Source: Caldilineaceae bacterium | Lineage (GTDB): Bacteria > Chloroflexota > Anaerolineae > Caldilineales > Caldilineaceae | Direction of reading: 5' to 3' | DNA length: 64,000 nucleotides | NCBI GenBank assembly: GCA_020433455.1 | Contig: JAGRCP010000077.1 | Span: 1-64,000 of the forward strand | In this document: positions 18,009 through 28,076 of the stretch, piece after piece | How positions within the stretch are numbered: position 1 is the first letter of the stretch | Layout of the letters: each line of letters starts with the position of its first letter | Position numbers and translations under genes: made by a program | Notes under the pieces: generated by a model | Database searches by the model: none | Seen by the model: only the letters and a program-made list of their open reading frames with translations | What the model was told of the DNA's origin: nothing

Positions 18009-19529
18009 TCATGCCCGGCCCAGCGCTGCAAACAACCCCCGATTATTCACATACCCGGCGCGGAAATGCTCGATCCACCCGGCATAGAAGCGCTGCGTGG
18101 CGGGATTGGGCTGTACGACCTCGCCGTAGCTAACCCACTCATCTGCAAATGAAGCGGCTTCCACCAGGCCCGCGCCCAGCCCGGCCGGCAGGGCCGCGCC
18201 CACGGCCGACTGCTCCGCGACCTGCAAGGGACGCACGGGCAGGCCGAAGACGTCGGCCACGATCTGTCGCCAGAGGGGACTGCTTGCGCCGCCGCCGGCC
18301 AGGACGATCTCGGCCGGGTGCGCGCCCAGCTCGGTGAGGACGGCCAACGCGTTGGCCAGGGCGAAGGTCACGCCCTCCATGACGGCGCGCACCATGTCGC
18401 TGCGCCCGTGGCTGAGGGTCAGGCCCAGGAACGCGCCCCGGGCCAGGGGGTCCATGTGGGGCGTGCGTTCGCCCGCGAGGTAGGGGAGGAAGATGAGACC
18501 ATTGCTGCCCGGGGGCGACTCCCCGGCCCAGGCGCTCATACGCGTGTAGGCGCCCCCCCCGCTGAGTACGAAGACGTTGTCCCGCAACCAGCGCAGGGCC
18601 ATACCCGCGGAAAGGATCGCGCCCATCTGATACCAACCCGCGTAGCCCATGCCGTTATCCGGTTCGAATGCGCTGCAAAAGGTGTGGATGCGCCCGGCCG
18701 GATCGACGATGGGATGGGCCACGGGCAGGACAAGCTGGCCGCCCGTGCTCAGGGTGAGGAGAAGGGTGCCGGGACGGACCGCGCCCGCGCCCAATGCGCT
18801 GCACGCGGTATCGGCTGCGCCTGTCATCACGGGCAGACCGGCCGGCAACCCCAACGCGGTTGCGGCGTCCGGCTGGAGTTCGCCTGCGATGCTCACGGAG
18901 GGCTGCACCGGCGGCAACCGGCGCGGATCAATCGCAAGCGCATCCAGCAGTACGGGCGACCAGTCCCGCGCCGCGACGTCCAGCAGGAGCGCGCCCGAGC
19001 CGTCGCTGGGGTCGCCGGCAAAGCGCCCCGTCATCCGCCAGCGCAGGTAATCTTTGGGCAGCAGAATTTTGGCCGTGCGCGCCCAGCGATCCGGCTCCTC
19101 TTCCTGCAGCCAGGCTACGGTCGCGGCCTGGAAGCCGGTCGCCACAGGGCTGCCGGCGATCTCGATCAGGCGCGCTTTGCCCATGCGTCGGGTGATCTCA
19201 TCAACCTGGCGACTGCTGCGTCGATCCGGCCAGATAACGGCATCGCCCAGCAGCCCGTTCTCCTCATCCAGCAGCACCGTACCGTGCATCTGGCCGGAGA
19301 GACCAATCGCGGCGATGCGGTCGGCGGCTAGCTCGCCGGTGACGGAGCGTACGGTTGCACAAACTGCGCGCCACCAATCGTCCGGCCGCTGCTCGGAATA
19401 TGTGGGCTGGGGATGGAAAATGGGATATTCGGCCGAGCCGCTTGCCACGATCCGGCCGCGGGGCGTTACTGCAATAACCTTGACCGAAGAAGTGCCCAGA
19501 TCGACACCCAACAGTAGCGGGTCATTCAT
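18009..19529 (-). CDS. FGGY family carbohydrate kinase, xylulokinase-like
   Basis: ATP-dependent sugar kinase, 506 residues, two actin-like domains. [14 protein letters not shown] (residues 8-21) is the phosphate-1 loop, and [14 protein letters not shown] near 80 is the signature of xylulokinases. [14 protein letters not shown] (about 243) and [21 protein letters not shown] (about 405) complete the ATP site. It is the last gene of the unit aldolase, binding protein, two permeases, kinase, kinase, and starts 3 bases after the upstream kinase stops. D-xylulose is the likely substrate by family, but two kinases in one operon suggest a different or branched pathway. Confidence 0.9.
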   Translation of the reverse strand: MNDPLLLGVDLGTSSVKVIAVTPRGRIVASGSAEYPIFHPQPTYSEQRPDDWWRAVCATVRSVTGELAADRIAAIGLSGQMHGTVLLDEENGLLGDAVIWPDRRSSRQVDEITRRMGKARLIEIAGSPVATGFQAATVAWLQEEEPDRWARTAKILLPKDYLRWRMTGRFAGDPSDGSGALLLDVAARDWSPVLLDALAIDPRRLPPVQPSVSIAGELQPDAATALGLPAGLPVMTGAADTACSALGAGAVRPGTLLLTLSTGGQLVLPVAHPIVDPAGRIHTFCSAFEPDNGMGYAGWYQMGAILSAGMALRWLRDNVFVLSGGGAYTRMSAWAGESPPGSNGLIFLPYLAGERTPHMDPLARGAFLGLTLSHGRSDMVRAVMEGVTFALANALAVLTELGAHPAEIVLAGGGASSPLWRQIVADVFGLPVRPLQVAEQSAVGAALPAGLGAGLVEAASFADEWVSYGEVVQPNPATQRFYAGWIEHFRAGYVNNRGLFAALGRA

Positions 19530-19532
19530 AAT

Positions 19533-21062
19533 TTACTCGCGATATTTGTACGGATAATTGGCGTGATTGATGGGCTGCAACGCGGCGCAAAGGGGTTGAT
19601 ACACATCCCGATAGATGCCCGCATAGAGTTCACTCCACGCCGCTATCGGCTCCACGGACGTAACCGGCGCGTCCACGTGGGCCGCGGCGTCGGCGATGTC
19701 CCGGTAGACGCCTGCGCCCACACCGCCCAGCAGGGCCGCGCCCAGAGCGGTGGCATCGGCCAACTCGGCTACATAGATGGTTTGCTCCATGAGCGTCGCC
19801 TTGATCTGCATGAGGAGCCGGTTGCGCGTAACCCCGCCGATGGCGTAGATCTGCTGAATGGGCGGAACGCCGTCATAGGCAAAGAGGGGATCCAGCGTAG
19901 CCCGCATCTCGAAAACCAGACCTTCCAGCACGGCCCGATAGAGCGCGCCCCGGGTCACGTCCGTGCTCAGGCCGATGAAGGCGCCCCGGGATTTGGGATC
20001 GTTGTGGGGTGAATGGGGCAGGCGCAGGTGGGGTAAAAAGCGCACGCCCGCCGCGCCCGGGCCGACAGTTATCGCCTCTGCATCCAACGTAGCAAAATCA
20101 ACCTGGGGCGCGCAGGTATCCCGGAACCATTCGATGCAGGCGCCGGCCGTACGATAGGAAGGAATAGCGTAGTAGCCGCCGCTCACGTGGGCGCCCATTT
20201 CGTACCCCTGCCGGCCGGCAGCGGGATCGGTGACGGGGCGGGACAGGGGCATGAAGAGCGCCTCGGCCGTGCCCATGGAGTCCAGGAGCGTGCCCGGCTG
20301 ATTGATGCCCAAAGCCATTGCGCCGACGATGTGATCGTGGCCGCCCACCGCAACCGTGACCGACGCAGGCAAACCGGCTGCTGCCGCCACGTCCGCGTCA
20401 AGCGGACCCAAAGGCGTGCCGCTGGGCGTCAAGGGCGCAAATAACGCGGGATCAACTTCTACCGCGCGGATGAGGTCCTCATCCCAAGCCAGACGATCCA
20501 GGTTGAGGGCCAACGTCCGGGAGGCAAGGGAGCGATCGGTGGCGGGCACGCGGCAGAGGCGATAGGCGATATAATCGGCCGTGTTCAGCCACGTGCGGGC
20601 CCGGGCATAAACGTCCGGCTCATTTTGCTTGAGCCAGAGCATCTTGCAAAGGCCAAAGATGGAGGAGACGGGAAGGCCGATAATCGCAAAGGCGGCGTCC
20701 GCGCCCACGGTTGCTTCGATCTGCCCGGCCTGGGGTTCCGTGCGGTTATCGAACCAGGCCAGGCCGTCATAAAGCGCGTTACCCGCTTCGTCCAGAGGGA
20801 AGCCGGTCTCGCCGATGCTGGCGACGGCCACGCTCACGATGCGCCGGGGGTCGGGCGTTCGGGCTACGGCCTGGCGCAGCGTAGCCAGGGTTTGGTCCCA
20901 CAATTCATCCGGGCGATAGAAAGCCCAGCCGGGGCGAGGATGGTGAGTAGGCGTACGCGCCGACGCTTCGGCCGCCACCCTGCCATGGAGATCGAAGACA
21001 ATGGCTTTGATATTGGTCGTGCCCACATCCAGGCCGACCAGCAGCGGATCACTGCCGGACAT
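19533..21062 (-). CDS. FGGY family carbohydrate kinase
   Basis: Second FGGY kinase of the operon, 509 residues, clearly diverged from the first. GLDVGTTNIKAIVFDLHGRV (residues 9-28) and VAVGGHDHIVGAMALGI (about 235) are phosphate and hinge segments; YAIGGVTRNRLLMQIKATLM (about 405) is the adenine-binding segment. It lacks the GLSGQMHG motif of xylulokinases and has VAVASIGETGFPLDEAG in that place, resembling unassigned FGGY kinases for polyols or less common ketoses. It lies 6 bases downstream of a permease gene and is surely co-transcribed. Substrate unknown. Confidence 0.9.
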   Translation of the reverse strand: MSGSDPLLVGLDVGTTNIKAIVFDLHGRVAAEASARTPTHHPRPGWAFYRPDELWDQTLATLRQAVARTPDPRRIVSVAVASIGETGFPLDEAGNALYDGLAWFDNRTEPQAGQIEATVGADAAFAIIGLPVSSIFGLCKMLWLKQNEPDVYARARTWLNTADYIAYRLCRVPATDRSLASRTLALNLDRLAWDEDLIRAVEVDPALFAPLTPSGTPLGPLDADVAAAAGLPASVTVAVGGHDHIVGAMALGINQPGTLLDSMGTAEALFMPLSRPVTDPAAGRQGYEMGAHVSGGYYAIPSYRTAGACIEWFRDTCAPQVDFATLDAEAITVGPGAAGVRFLPHLRLPHSPHNDPKSRGAFIGLSTDVTRGALYRAVLEGLVFEMRATLDPLFAYDGVPPIQQIYAIGGVTRNRLLMQIKATLMEQTIYVAELADATALGAALLGGVGAGVYRDIADAAAHVDAPVTSVEPIAAWSELYAGIYRDVYQPLCAALQPINHANYPYKYRE

Positions 21063-21068
21063 AAGCCG

Positions 21069-21914
21069 TTATCCCTTCACCGCGCCCAGGGTCAGGCCGC
21101 GGATGATGTAGCGCTGGGCCAGGAGCGCGAAGATGGTGGGCGGCAGCATGGTGAGCATGGTGCGAACGCCCACAAACCAGAACTGAACGCCCCGCGTATG
21201 TTCTGCGCCGGCAATAATCACCGGCATGGGGATGGCCTTGTTCGATGTGAGGGAGAGCGCGAAAAGAAATTCGTTCCAGCTAAAAGCCATGCATATGATC
21301 CACGTGGCCACCAGACCGGGCACCACCAAAGGCAATGCCACGCGAAAGAAGGCCTGCAGGCGGGAGGCGCCGTCAACCAGGGACGCTTCTTCCAGTTCGA
21401 TGGGCAGTTCCCGAAACATCTGGCTCAGGATGATGACCGGAAAAGGCAGCAGGAAGGTCGCATTAAGCAAAACCAAAGCCCAGACTGAATCCAACAGCCT
21501 GACCTGACGCATGATCAGGAAGAAGGGAATCACGACTACCACCGGGGGCATAACCCGCTGGGAAAGGAACCAGGTGGTAAAGAAGCTGTTGTCGGGCCTG
21601 TTGAAGCGGAAGCGGGCCAGCGCGTAGGCGGCCAGCGTACCCAGCGCGACGGAAAGCGTCGCCGCGCCCACGGAGATGACGGTGCTGTTGCGCAGCGCAC
21701 GGCGAATTTCCGGCGTGTCCAGTTCCTGCCGCCAGTGATCCAACGTGGGCTGGAATTGCACCCAGGGAATCCAGACAGAGCGGAAGGTGTCAGCCGGCTT
21801 TTTAATGGAATTGACAAAGGCCCAATAGAAGGGAAAGAGCACCCAGGCGACCGCAATGACGATGAGGCCGGTCAAGAGCACCTTTTGCACGGGCGAAAGT
21901 GAGTTTGTGCGCAT
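21069..21914 (-). CDS. Sugar ABC transporter permease, MalG type
   Basis: Inner-membrane permease of a carbohydrate ABC importer (CUT1, MalG/UgpE type), 281 residues with about six membrane segments. The cytoplasmic loop EEASLVDGASRLQAFFRVALPLVVPG near residues 182-207 is the EAA motif that docks on the ATPase. The C-terminal RYIIRGLTLGAVKG is typical of MalG-like proteins. No ATPase gene is in the operon, so a shared MsmK/UgpC-type ATPase elsewhere is expected, as is common for CUT1 systems. The 78-base gap to the upstream permease contains a repeat hairpin. Confidence 0.92.
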   Translation of the reverse strand: MRTNSLSPVQKVLLTGLIVIAVAWVLFPFYWAFVNSIKKPADTFRSVWIPWVQFQPTLDHWRQELDTPEIRRALRNSTVISVGAATLSVALGTLAAYALARFRFNRPDNSFFTTWFLSQRVMPPVVVVIPFFLIMRQVRLLDSVWALVLLNATFLLPFPVIILSQMFRELPIELEEASLVDGASRLQAFFRVALPLVVPGLVATWIICMAFSWNEFLFALSLTSNKAIPMPVIIAGAEHTRGVQFWFVGVRTMLTMLPPTIFALLAQRYIIRGLTLGAVKG

Positions 21915-21936
21915 GATGATTACTCTTGCATGGTTG

Positions 21937-21996
21937 CGTAAATACCACGACGAAAACAGAAACGAAACCGGACAATCTGCCTCCGTTGGGATTTAC
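21937..21996 (-). repeat. Intercistronic hairpin repeat, copy 1
   Basis: Left arm CGTAAATACCACGACG (21937-21952) and right arm CCGTTGGGATTTAC (21983-21996) form an imperfect stem within the gap between two permease genes; the right arm includes the TAA stop of the upstream permease. A second copy at 43894-43967 has the same layout, with base changes in one arm matched by changes in the other (GTAAAT/ATTTAC against GTGAAT/ATTCAC). Both copies follow a stop codon in the same orientation. Confidence 0.6.
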
Positions 21997-22907
21997 TCGT
22001 AGAGTTCGCTGATGCGGCCGTAAAGGATGGTCACAATAAACATGACGATAAAGAGGAGCAGAAAGCCCTGAGCCGCGGCATAGCCGTGGTCGAAGAAGCG
22101 CAGGGCCGTGCGATAGGTGAAGAGGCTGTAAACTTCCGTCGCGCGTCCCGGTCCGCCCGATGTAAGGCTGGTAGGAATATCAAAAACCTTGAACGCCTCG
22201 ATCATGCGCAGGAGCAGGATGAGCCAGAGCGTAGGCGCCATAAGGGGCATGGTAATGCTGCGGAAGAGTTGCCGGCCCGATGCGCCGTCCACTTCCGCAG
22301 CCTCATAGACATCCTGGGGCAGGCCCTGCAACCCGGCCAGCGAGACCAGAAAGACGAAGGGCGTCCACTGCCAGACTTCCAGAATCATCATGGAGACGGG
22401 CGCCCATTTGGGACTGGATAGCCAAGGGATGCCCTGACCGCCCAAAGCGCGAATGGTATCGTTGATGGGGCCATTGGTTTCAAAGAAGATGGTAATGCCC
22501 AGATAGCCCATGGCCACGGGCGTAGCAAAGAGAGGCAACACCATGATGGCGCGCAGGATATTCTTGCCCTGCATCTCCCGATTCAGGAGAAGCGCCAGGC
22601 CAAACCCCACCAACATTTCCACCGTTACCGTGACGAGGACGAACCACAGCGTCACCTGCAAGCCGTTGCGCAGGTTGGGATCGGTGAAGAGGCGGCCGAA
22701 GTTGTCCAGGCCAACGAACTGGTTGCGCTGCCCGAAGCGAAAGCTGTAAAAAGAATTATACAGGGCGAAGAGCAGCGGAAAAATGGTAAAGAGGATGATC
22801 CAGACCACGGCAGGGGCCAGAAACCAGGCGCCCGTGCGGTCTTTGCGCACCCGCGGCGTCACCGGCTCGATCGCAGCGGGCGGGGGAGAATCGAGTTGGG
22901 CGCTCAT
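21993..22907 (-). CDS. Sugar ABC transporter permease, MalF/UgpA type
   Basis: Inner-membrane permease partner of the preceding MalG-type protein, 304 residues, about six membrane segments after a basic N-terminus ([21 protein letters not shown]). The EAA loop [26 protein letters not shown] lies near residues 202-227. The segment [21 protein letters not shown] is typical of the MalF/UgpA start. It lies 104 bases downstream of the binding-protein gene, with a hairpin between them that may set a higher level of the binding protein. Confidence 0.92.
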   Translation of the reverse strand: MSAQLDSPPPAAIEPVTPRVRKDRTGAWFLAPAVVWIILFTIFPLLFALYNSFYSFRFGQRNQFVGLDNFGRLFTDPNLRNGLQVTLWFVLVTVTVEMLVGFGLALLLNREMQGKNILRAIMVLPLFATPVAMGYLGITIFFETNGPINDTIRALGGQGIPWLSSPKWAPVSMMILEVWQWTPFVFLVSLAGLQGLPQDVYEAAEVDGASGRQLFRSITMPLMAPTLWLILLLRMIEAFKVFDIPTSLTSGGPGRATEVYSLFTYRTALRFFDHGYAAAQGFLLLFIVMFIVTILYGRISELYE

Positions 22908-22940
22908 GACAGATATATGCCTTCCTTACAAAAGGAGAAA

Positions 22941-22991
22941 GAACGCGGACGGGATTAACCGTTGCCAGCGACGATCGCCCCCTCCGCGTTC
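22941..22991 (-). terminator. Hairpin between binding protein and permease genes
   Basis: A 9-bp stem GAACGCGGA (22941-22949) / TCCGCGTTC (22983-22991) lies between the stop of the sugar-binding protein gene and the permease start. No long T-run follows. In ABC importer operons such hairpins often protect or partially end the transcript so that the binding protein is made in excess (established for malE-like operons); this role is inferred here. Confidence 0.45.
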
Positions 22992-23011
22992 CATCCAATC
23001 AGACTATCAGA

Positions 23012-24673
23012 CTATTCGAGACCGAGAGACGAGACGTAGCTCTGCTGCTGCATGTCCCGGCCCAGGCGGTCGGTAATCTGCTCGAACTCGTCCGCCGTGG
23101 CCTGGAGGGCTTCCTCTGCCGTAGCCTGGCCGGTGGCCGCTTCCGACAGATGGATATCCAGGGAGGTCCAGTATTCAAACGCGCCGGGGATGCGCAGATA
23201 GGGGAACTGGAGTTCAGCGTTGAAATTTTCGTAGTAGGCGTTGGAGTAGTCCTGAATGTCCTGCTCATCCCAGCCGGCAGCCAGATAGTCGTCCATCGAG
23301 GCATCGCCGTTGGGCGGAAGGAAGTGGCTGTAGCGACCCGGGTCCACGCCATCCCAGCCGCGCGCCGCATAGACCGAAGATTTGGGCTTGGAGGCCATCA
23401 GCGCCAGCAGGAAGTAGGTGGCTTCAGGCGCATCAGAGTCCTTGGAGATGACGCCGGACCATGAACCGCCGGTAGTATTACCCACCCGGTTGACGCCGTC
23501 TACCTGCTTCCACTCGCCGGCGGTCACGTCATAGTACTCGGTGGTGCCGGGGATGGGCGCGGCGCCGGTAAGACCCCGGACCTGACTGCCTTCTTCCTGG
23601 GCCAAAGCGCCCAGATCGCCCCAGGTAAAGGTAAGCGCAGCCTCGCCGCGCAGGAAGTGGTCCCAGCTTTCGCCCAGGTTCCAGGCCATCATGGCCTCGG
23701 GACCGAACTGGACAAGGTCGATCATGGTTTCCATGGCGCGTACGTGGCCGGGGCTGTCAACCAAGGCATCCATGGTTTCGGGATCAAACCAGTACAGGTT
23801 GGGGTTATCGGGGCCGATGACAAAGGGCGCCGAGAAAGACATAAAGTGGAACATGCCCTGATTGGCCACCTTGAGGTGCATGGTCAGGCCGTCATCGGGC
23901 TGGCCGTCGCCGTTGAGGTCCTTGCCGTCAAAGTACTCGGCCACATCGCGGAACTGGGCCCAGGTTTCCGGCACGGCCAGCGGATAGCCGTACTCGGCTT
24001 CAAACGCGGCCTGGTGATCGGGATCTTCGAGCAGGTCCCGCCGGTAGTACATGACCTGGCCGTCGTGATCGTTGCCGACCACATATTTCTGTCCGCCGTA
24101 CTCCAGCAGCGAACGGGGACCGGGCAATACATCCTCAAAGTCCCATTCGGGGAAGCCTTCGGCGTTGTACATATCGTCATAGGGAAGAATGAAACCGCCC
24201 TCCACCAGATCGCCCAGCCACCATGCGCCGGCAATCGACGTGTCGTACTGGCCGGAGCCGGTCGTCAGGTCGGTCATGAGCTTGGGGAAATGTTCAGCAA
24301 AGGGAACTTCGACAATTTCCAGAGTCGCGCCGGTAGCGGCCTCAAATTCATCGCGCACTTCGTAGATGGGGCCGGAGATGGGACCTTTTTCGCCTGCGGT
24401 ATTGACGATGACGGTTACGGTCTGGCCTGTGTAGGGACAATCATCGCCGCAGGGTTCGGCCACAATGGGCGGAGCCAGATCGCTGGCCGTGGTGACCGAA
24501 GCGGCCAGGCCTTCGTCGCCGACGGGCGTAGCTTCTCCGCTGTCGGCATCAGACGCAGCCGTATCGGAGGACCCGGCGCTATCGGCCGGCGTCGTCGTCC
24601 CGCCGCAGGCCGATAGCGCCAACACGCCAATCAGCAGCAGGGACAGCAGTAACAAAAGCCGAGACTGTTTCAT
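23012..24673 (-). CDS. Sugar-binding lipoprotein of ABC transporter
   Basis: Extracytoplasmic solute-binding protein of the SBP_bac_1 (MalE/UgpB) family, 553 residues, longer than the usual 420-450. The N-terminal lipoprotein signal is [17 protein letters not shown] (lipid Cys about residue 23), followed by an Asp/Ser/Ala-rich linker. Family features are [26 protein letters not shown] (about 118-143), [24 protein letters not shown], and the later [23 protein letters not shown] precedes the ATG by 9 bases. Ligand unknown; with two FGGY kinases in the same operon a pentose, ketose or polyol is likely. Confidence 0.92.
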   Translation of the reverse strand: MKQSRLLLLLSLLLIGVLALSACGGTTTPADSAGSSDTAASDADSGEATPVGDEGLAASVTTASDLAPPIVAEPCGDDCPYTGQTVTVIVNTAGEKGPISGPIYEVRDEFEAATGATLEIVEVPFAEHFPKLMTDLTTGSGQYDTSIAGAWWLGDLVEGGFILPYDDMYNAEGFPEWDFEDVLPGPRSLLEYGGQKYVVGNDHDGQVMYYRRDLLEDPDHQAAFEAEYGYPLAVPETWAQFRDVAEYFDGKDLNGDGQPDDGLTMHLKVANQGMFHFMSFSAPFVIGPDNPNLYWFDPETMDALVDSPGHVRAMETMIDLVQFGPEAMMAWNLGESWDHFLRGEAALTFTWGDLGALAQEEGSQVRGLTGAAPIPGTTEYYDVTAGEWKQVDGVNRVGNTTGGSWSGVISKDSDAPEATYFLLALMASKPKSSVYAARGWDGVDPGRYSHFLPPNGDASMDDYLAAGWDEQDIQDYSNAYYENFNAELQFPYLRIPGAFEYWTSLDIHLSEAATGQATAEEALQATADEFEQITDRLGRDMQQQSYVSSLGLE

Positions 24674-24762
24674 GGAACTCTTCTCCTTTGCTTATCTGAG
24701 GAATGGGGAGCGGAACAAAAAACCAAAGCAAAACGAAAGAGATGGGCTGGAGCAGACTCCTT

Positions 24763-24852
24763 TCTAATGGTTAATGGAGAATAAATAATGCAGAATGATT
24801 AATGTACACTACAAACCATTAACCATTGAGAATTATCTATTCTCCATTAATT
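24763..24852. repeat. AT-rich short-repeat element, copy 1
   Basis: The gap between the aldolase and binding-protein genes holds repeated heptamer-like units (TTAATGG, GGTTAATG, GATTAATG) arranged as inverted arms: AATGGTTAATG against CATTAACCATT, and TTAATGGAGAATA against TATTCTCCATTAA. A related run occurs at 31228-31280. This resembles short-tandem-repeat elements seen in intergenic regions of some bacteria. Confidence 0.5.
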
Positions 24853-24855
24853 GAT

Positions 24856-25638
24856 TTATGCAAACGCCTCCATGGCTTCGGCAACGGTGGCGTCGTCATG
24901 GATGATCATCTTGAGCGCGGTGACCATGTTGTGGGGATGGGGGTTCTGCCAAATGTTGCGGCCGAAAACGACGCCCTTGCAGCCGGCCTGCATGGCCCCG
25001 TACACCACTTCCAGCGTCTCCTCAGTGGTATCCATCTTGGCGCCCCCGGCAATCAGGGTGGGGACAGGACAGTTGTCGATGACCTTGCGGAAGCTTTCCG
25101 TGGAGCCGGTGTAGTAGGTTTTGATGATGTCTGCGCCATGTTCAAAGCCCAGCCGTGCGGCCGAAGCCATGGCGCCTGCATCCTTGGCATCAGGAATGCG
25201 GGGGCTTTCACCGGGCAGCGCTTCCACCATGACGGGCAGGCTGCACTTCATGGCCTCCCGGCTCACGTCGGCAACGATCTTGAAGGTCTCCAACTCCACG
25301 GGAATGCCCACGAAGGCCATGAGGCAGACGCCGTCCACGCCCAGCATCAGGGCGTCTTCCACCGTGTGCAGGAGCTTCCATTCCGTATAGGCCAGCCAGT
25401 CCTCCCGATAGAGGCTCGGCCCGCCGTCCAGGCGCATGAGCGTGGGAATGCGGCCGATAAGCCGATCGCGGTAATGCTTGATCACGCCATAGCTGGTCAT
25501 AATGGCATCGGCGCCGGCATCGATTACCGTGTCGATGACCTTGCCGGGATTTTCCAGGCCCTCGATCACGCCGTGGGTCCGCGCGTGATCCATCGCGACG
25601 ACCAGCGCCTTACCGTCAGGACGAAGTACAGTTGACAT
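24856..25638 (-). CDS. Class I aldolase of the DeoC/FbaB/LsrF type
   Basis: TIM-barrel Schiff-base aldolase, 260 residues. [22 protein letters not shown] matches the N-terminal segment of FbaB/LsrF-like enzymes; [17 protein letters not shown] and RLDGGPSLY follow, and [10 protein letters not shown] near residues 175-184 contains the likely Schiff-base lysine. [15 protein letters not shown] and [15 protein letters not shown] form the phosphate site. GGAGG lies 5 bases before the ATG. It is the first gene of the sugar operon, so it probably cleaves the phosphorylated product of the kinases downstream. The exact substrate (ketose 1-phosphate or a 3-oxo-sugar phosphate) is not determined. Confidence 0.88.
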   Translation of the reverse strand: MSTVLRPDGKALVVAMDHARTHGVIEGLENPGKVIDTVIDAGADAIMTSYGVIKHYRDRLIGRIPTLMRLDGGPSLYREDWLAYTEWKLLHTVEDALMLGVDGVCLMAFVGIPVELETFKIVADVSREAMKCSLPVMVEALPGESPRIPDAKDAGAMASAARLGFEHGADIIKTYYTGSTESFRKVIDNCPVPTLIAGGAKMDTTEETLEVVYGAMQAGCKGVVFGRNIWQNPHPHNMVTALKMIIHDDATVAEAMEAFA

Positions 25639-25743
25639 TGCGCCTCCGATACTGTGGGTATGTCGTTTTATAGATTGAGTTTTCGCAGTTGATTACTAAA
25701 GAGGAACCGCTCGCATCTGTTGCGTGCAAACCCTGCCAAAACA

Positions 25744-25772
25744 ACTGTAACGAATTTTCAAAGTCTTGTCAA
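25744..25772 (-). promoter_or_regulatory. Predicted promoter of the aldolase/ABC/kinase operon
   Basis: On the minus strand TTGACA (25772-25767), 17 bases and TACAGT (25749-25744) form a sigma-70-like promoter about 105 bases upstream of the aldolase ATG. The -35 is perfect, the -10 matches four of six positions. The 105-base leader leaves room for an operator, but no clear dyad was found in it. Confidence 0.55.
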
Positions 25773-25830
25773 TCGCCCAATTTTCGCCTTTTTAGGGCTT
25801 TCCCAAAGTCATCCAAAATCAAAAGAACTT

Positions 25831-25868
25831 TTCACAATATACACATACTGGCTTAACATTAAGCGTAT
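25831..25868 (+). promoter_or_regulatory. Promoter region and dyad before the HtrA-like gene
   Basis: TTCACA (about 25831) and TAACAT, 17 bases apart, are a possible promoter. Overlapping it is a dyad GCTTAA-CA-TTAAGC (25851-25864), extended by outer ATAC (25845-25848) and GTAT (25865-25868). It is 40 bases upstream of the lipoprotein protease ATG and could be a regulator site. Both readings are inferred from pattern only. Confidence 0.4.
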
Positions 25869-25907
25869 AAGATGACAAGAAGGTTAGACAAAAGGAGCTT
25901 TCTTCTC

Positions 25908-27071
25908 ATGCACACAAATCATGCAAAAATGCGTTATCTTCTGGGGGCGTCGCTCGTATTTGCGCTGCTCCTGATGGGCTGCAATATGTCGGCGGCGCTG
26001 GATGACTTCATCCAGACGACAACGCCCCCTTCGCCGCAAAGCGCCGGCGCAACGGACGTGATCCTGGCCCCCACGCCTACGCCTGCACTTGTGGCCCAAT
26101 CGATTCCCGCCCTGGCCGAAGGCGGCCTGGAAGAGATATTGATGGCGCTCTACCGGCGGGCCAATCCCGCGGTCGTCTACATTCTCACGCCGCCGGCCTC
26201 CAGCGGCAGCGGTTTTGTCTACAGCCGTGATGGATACATCATTACCAACAATCACGTTATCTCGGGCAGTAGCCAGTACGAAGTCGTTTTCGCCAACGGC
26301 GAACGTCGCGTCGCGCGCCTGGTCGGTCAGGACCTGGATAGCGACCTGGCCGTCATTCAGGTGGATTCCCTGCCTGACGGCATAGAGCCCCTGCCTCTGG
26401 CCCCGCCGGGCGATATCCAGGTCGGTCAATTTGCCGTCGCCATCGGCAACCCCTTCGGCGAACAAGGGTCCATGACGCTGGGCATTGTCAGCGGACTGGG
26501 CCGCAGCCTGCCGTCTCAGCGCTCAAGCAGCGGGTCGACTTATTCCCTGCCTGAAGTAATTCAGACCGATGCGCCCATCAACCCGGGCAATTCGGGCGGA
26601 CCTCTGCTCAACCTGCAGGGAGAGGTGATCGGCCTCAATGCCGCCATTGCTTCGTCTACCGGGGTGGGCAGCGGCGTAGGGTTTTCCATTCCTGTGGCCG
26701 CAATCCACCAGGTGGCGCCCAGCCTGATTGAAGACGGCGCGTACACCTATTCTTATCTGGGCGCCAGCTTCGATAACGAGGTTTCCCTCTCCGAACAAAA
26801 CATTTACAACCTGCCCCAAACTCAGGGGGCTTACGTTTTGGGCATGACGAGCCAGGGGCCGGCCGCGCGTGCCGGGTTGATTGCCGCCAACCCGTCCAGC
26901 GGTCGGGGCGGCGATCTCATCATCGCCATCGACGGCTGGTCAGTCAATGATTTTGGCGATCTTAACCGCTACCTGGTCTTTAATACCCAACCGGGTCAGG
27001 TGATTAAGTTGACGCTGATCCGCAATGGTACGACAATGGAGTTACCGCTGGAGTTAGGCGCACGGCCATAG
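25908..27071 (+). CDS. DegP/HtrA-like serine protease lipoprotein
   Basis: Trypsin-like protease with one C-terminal PDZ domain, expected to act on misfolded proteins outside the membrane. The ATG at 25908 follows AAAGGAG by about 10 bases and gives a lipoprotein signal (LVFALLLMGC, lipid Cys about residue 25) in place of the usual HtrA membrane anchor. The triad is H116 in TNNHVIS, D146 in DLDSDLAVI and S229 in NPGNSGGPLL. PDZ residues about 285-385 include GAYVLGMTSQGPAARAGL and GGDLIIAIDG. 387 residues. Divergent from the sugar operon and followed by an AEC transporter. Confidence 0.92.
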   Translation: MHTNHAKMRYLLGASLVFALLLMGCNMSAALDDFIQTTTPPSPQSAGATDVILAPTPTPALVAQSIPALAEGGLEEILMALYRRANPAVVYILTPPASSGSGFVYSRDGYIITNNHVISGSSQYEVVFANGERRVARLVGQDLDSDLAVIQVDSLPDGIEPLPLAPPGDIQVGQFAVAIGNPFGEQGSMTLGIVSGLGRSLPSQRSSSGSTYSLPEVIQTDAPINPGNSGGPLLNLQGEVIGLNAAIASSTGVGSGVGFSIPVAAIHQVAPSLIEDGAYTYSYLGASFDNEVSLSEQNIYNLPQTQGAYVLGMTSQGPAARAGLIAANPSSGRGGDLIIAIDGWSVNDFGDLNRYLVFNTQPGQVIKLTLIRNGTTMELPLELGARP

Positions 27072-27167
27072 CCAAGCATTTTGATACGTGATTCATGGCG
27101 GAGTCTACCACGCCTCACGCATCAAATATTCACATATCCACGCCCCAATCAACAGGCGAGGGTTGTT

Positions 27168-28076
27168 GTGGGTCAACTACTGTCTATCTTTTTCAACACG
27201 CTGGCGCCGGTCTTCAGCCTGGTGCTCATCGGATATATTGCGGGACCGCGCCTGGGTATTGAGGCGCGGTCTCCGTCGCGCATGGCCTACTACATCCTGG
27301 TTCCGCCTTTTATCTACAATATTTTCAAAGATGCTGAGATCGAACCGGGCCTGGCGTTGCGCATGTCCCTCTACATTCTGGCCGTGACGCTCGTTACCGT
27401 TGCCGCGGCCCTGGTGATCGCCCTGGCGATACGGCGCACTGCCCCGCCTATGACCGCCGCCTATGTGCTTCTGGCCGTCTTCGGCAACGTGGGCAATTTC
27501 GGCCTGCCCATCATCGAGTTCGGCATGGGGAAAGAGGCGCTTGTGGCCGCATCCCTCTACTTCATCGTCATCCTCTCCCTGGGCTTCATCGTCGGCGTCA
27601 TGGCCGCCAACTGGTACCGGGGCGGCGGCCTGCAGGCCGTATGGAAAGCCTTCACCACCCCGGCTATTCTGGCCCTGCCGCCCGCCCTGATTGTGAACTA
27701 TTTTGACTTGACCACGCCCCTCTTCATCGACCGCGCGGTCACCCTGATGTCCGGCGCGCTTATCCCCGTCATGCTCATCACCCTGGGCGTGCAGCTTGCG
27801 GCAATGGGCCGGGTGCGGATATCGCTGGACGGCGCGCTGGCCGGATCCGTGCGCCTGGTGATCGGGCCCCTGGCGGCCATTGCCCTGGCCGCGCCGTTCG
27901 GCATTACCGGCGTAGAGCGAGGCGCGGGCATTCTCCAGGCAGGCATGCCTGCCGCCGTGCTTACCACCCTCATCGCCATGGAGCACGATCTGCTGCCCGA
28001 CTTCGTAACCACGACGGTGCTCTTTGCCACCCTCTTCAGCTCGGTGACGCTGACGCTGGTCCTGGCGTTGATATAG
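27168..28076 (+). CDS. AEC family (auxin efflux carrier) transporter
   Basis: Membrane protein of the auxin efflux carrier/bile-acid-type permease family (PF03547), 302 residues, with about ten hydrophobic segments in a two-bundle layout. The GTG at 27168 is chosen because GCGAGGG lies 5 bases upstream and the typical start LLSIFFNTLAPVFSLVLIGYI follows; the ATG at 27081 lacks such support. Family motifs are FGNVGNFGLPIIEFGMGKEA and the C-terminal GAGILQAGMPAAVLTTLIAMEHDLLPDFVTTTV. It probably exports organic acids or similar anions. It lies 96 bases after the protease gene. Confidence 0.9.
   Translation: MGQLLSIFFNTLAPVFSLVLIGYIAGPRLGIEARSPSRMAYYILVPPFIYNIFKDAEIEPGLALRMSLYILAVTLVTVAAALVIALAIRRTAPPMTAAYVLLAVFGNVGNFGLPIIEFGMGKEALVAASLYFIVILSLGFIVGVMAANWYRGGGLQAVWKAFTTPAILALPPALIVNYFDLTTPLFIDRAVTLMSGALIPVMLITLGVQLAAMGRVRISLDGALAGSVRLVIGPLAAIALAAPFGITGVERGAGILQAGMPAAVLTTLIAMEHDLLPDFVTTTVLFATLFSSVTLTLVLALI

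Noticed and set aside
18318-19331. Open frame of 337 codons opposite the xylulokinase-like gene
   Set aside because: Shadow frame rich in Arg, Gly and Ala; the minus-strand kinase has complete FGGY motifs.
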